Source of the DNA: Sinorhizobium fredii NGR234
GTDB taxonomy: Bacteria > Pseudomonadota > Alphaproteobacteria > Rhizobiales > Rhizobiaceae
Direction: 5' to 3'
NCBI RefSeq assembly: GCF_000018545.1
Contig: NC_012586.1
Location: 806,001-870,000, forward strand
DNA length: 64,000 nt
The notes under the pieces are model-generated. The model ran no database searches. It was not told the origin of the DNA and worked only from the letters and a program-made list of their open reading frames with translations. Both the position numbers and the translations under genes were made by a program. Every line of letters starts with the position of its first letter. The stretch's first letter is position 1. Shown here one piece after another: positions 63,839-64,000 of the stretch.

Positions 63839-64000
63839 GAAGACTGCTCCAATCTCCCCAAGTGCGGACACTGCGTTCCTCTGCCGACGACGACAAGTCT
63901 GGACATGGGATTTTGTTCCACGGTGAACCAAAAAATAGTTTACCCGAGGCTAGTGGTCGAGACCACGGCCCGACCGTGAACAACGTGGCGAATTTTCCCG

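Noticed and set aside
1..64000. CRISPR array, prophage or toxin-antitoxin system
   Set aside because: I found no regularly spaced repeats, no phage structural genes and no recognisable toxin-antitoxin pair.

Overview
The window reads as accessory DNA of a Rhizobiaceae-type alphaproteobacterium (Sinorhizobium/Ensifer or Rhizobium is my inference). The grounds are high GC, several class III adenylate cyclases including a TPR type, an HmrR/CueR copper regulator with MerR-type promoters, an exopolysaccharide pyruvyl-transferase operon, a Flp pilin and a serralysin-like RTX protease. I see no rRNA, tRNA, CRISPR array, prophage or replication origin, so plasmid or chromosome cannot be decided from this sequence.

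Layout. 0-10 kb: a PAS-GGDEF-EAL protein (5' end outside the window), a PhyH-like dioxygenase, two small hypotheticals, the serralysin, a Flp pilin, a frameshifted TadG-like gene, a DUF4242 protein and a NYN-domain protein. 10-15.5 kb: debris (cyclase/TPR remnant, half a methyltransferase) joined to a decayed polysaccharide operon whose last gene, a pyruvyl transferase, is intact, then an N-terminally abnormal Rieske protein. 15.6-46.5 kb: a large copper (possibly also silver) resistance island. 46.5-53 kb: insertion-sequence zone with IS1380, IS630 and IS91-type elements. 53-61 kb: a KAS II gene, a TetR regulator, an RND efflux operon with a second TetR gene, and an SDR oxidoreductase. 61.5-63.3 kb: a decayed ISL3 element.

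The copper island has at least three transcription units with recognisable HmrR/CueR-type promoters (-35 TTGACC, 19-bp spacer with a TTGGAA half-site). They precede a minus-strand operon (His/Cys-rich secreted protein, lipoprotein, TolC-type channel, multicopper oxidase, cupredoxin, CusF-like chaperone), a copA gene followed by hmrR, and copZ. A long plus-strand operon carries a Cys-rich secreted protein, a FixH/YtkA-like protein, CusB, CusA, a 39-residue Met-rich membrane microprotein, another Cys-rich protein, a multicopper oxidase, a DUF411 protein, a TlpA-type thioredoxin, SCO, a DsbA-like protein and cytochrome c. CusBA probably needs the TolC and CusF encoded 15-20 kb away on the other strand.

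Two themes stand out. First, both P-type copper ATPases have lost their C-terminal third including the GDGxND hinge, two of three multicopper oxidases are frameshifted just before the C-terminal copper domain, and cytochrome c and DsbA are disrupted, so the island is decaying or the assembly has many indel errors. Second, four small secreted Cys-rich proteins with a shared layout each sit at the head of, or inside, a copper module; with the microprotein and the redox genes they are the best candidate here for a poorly described periplasmic copper-handling system.
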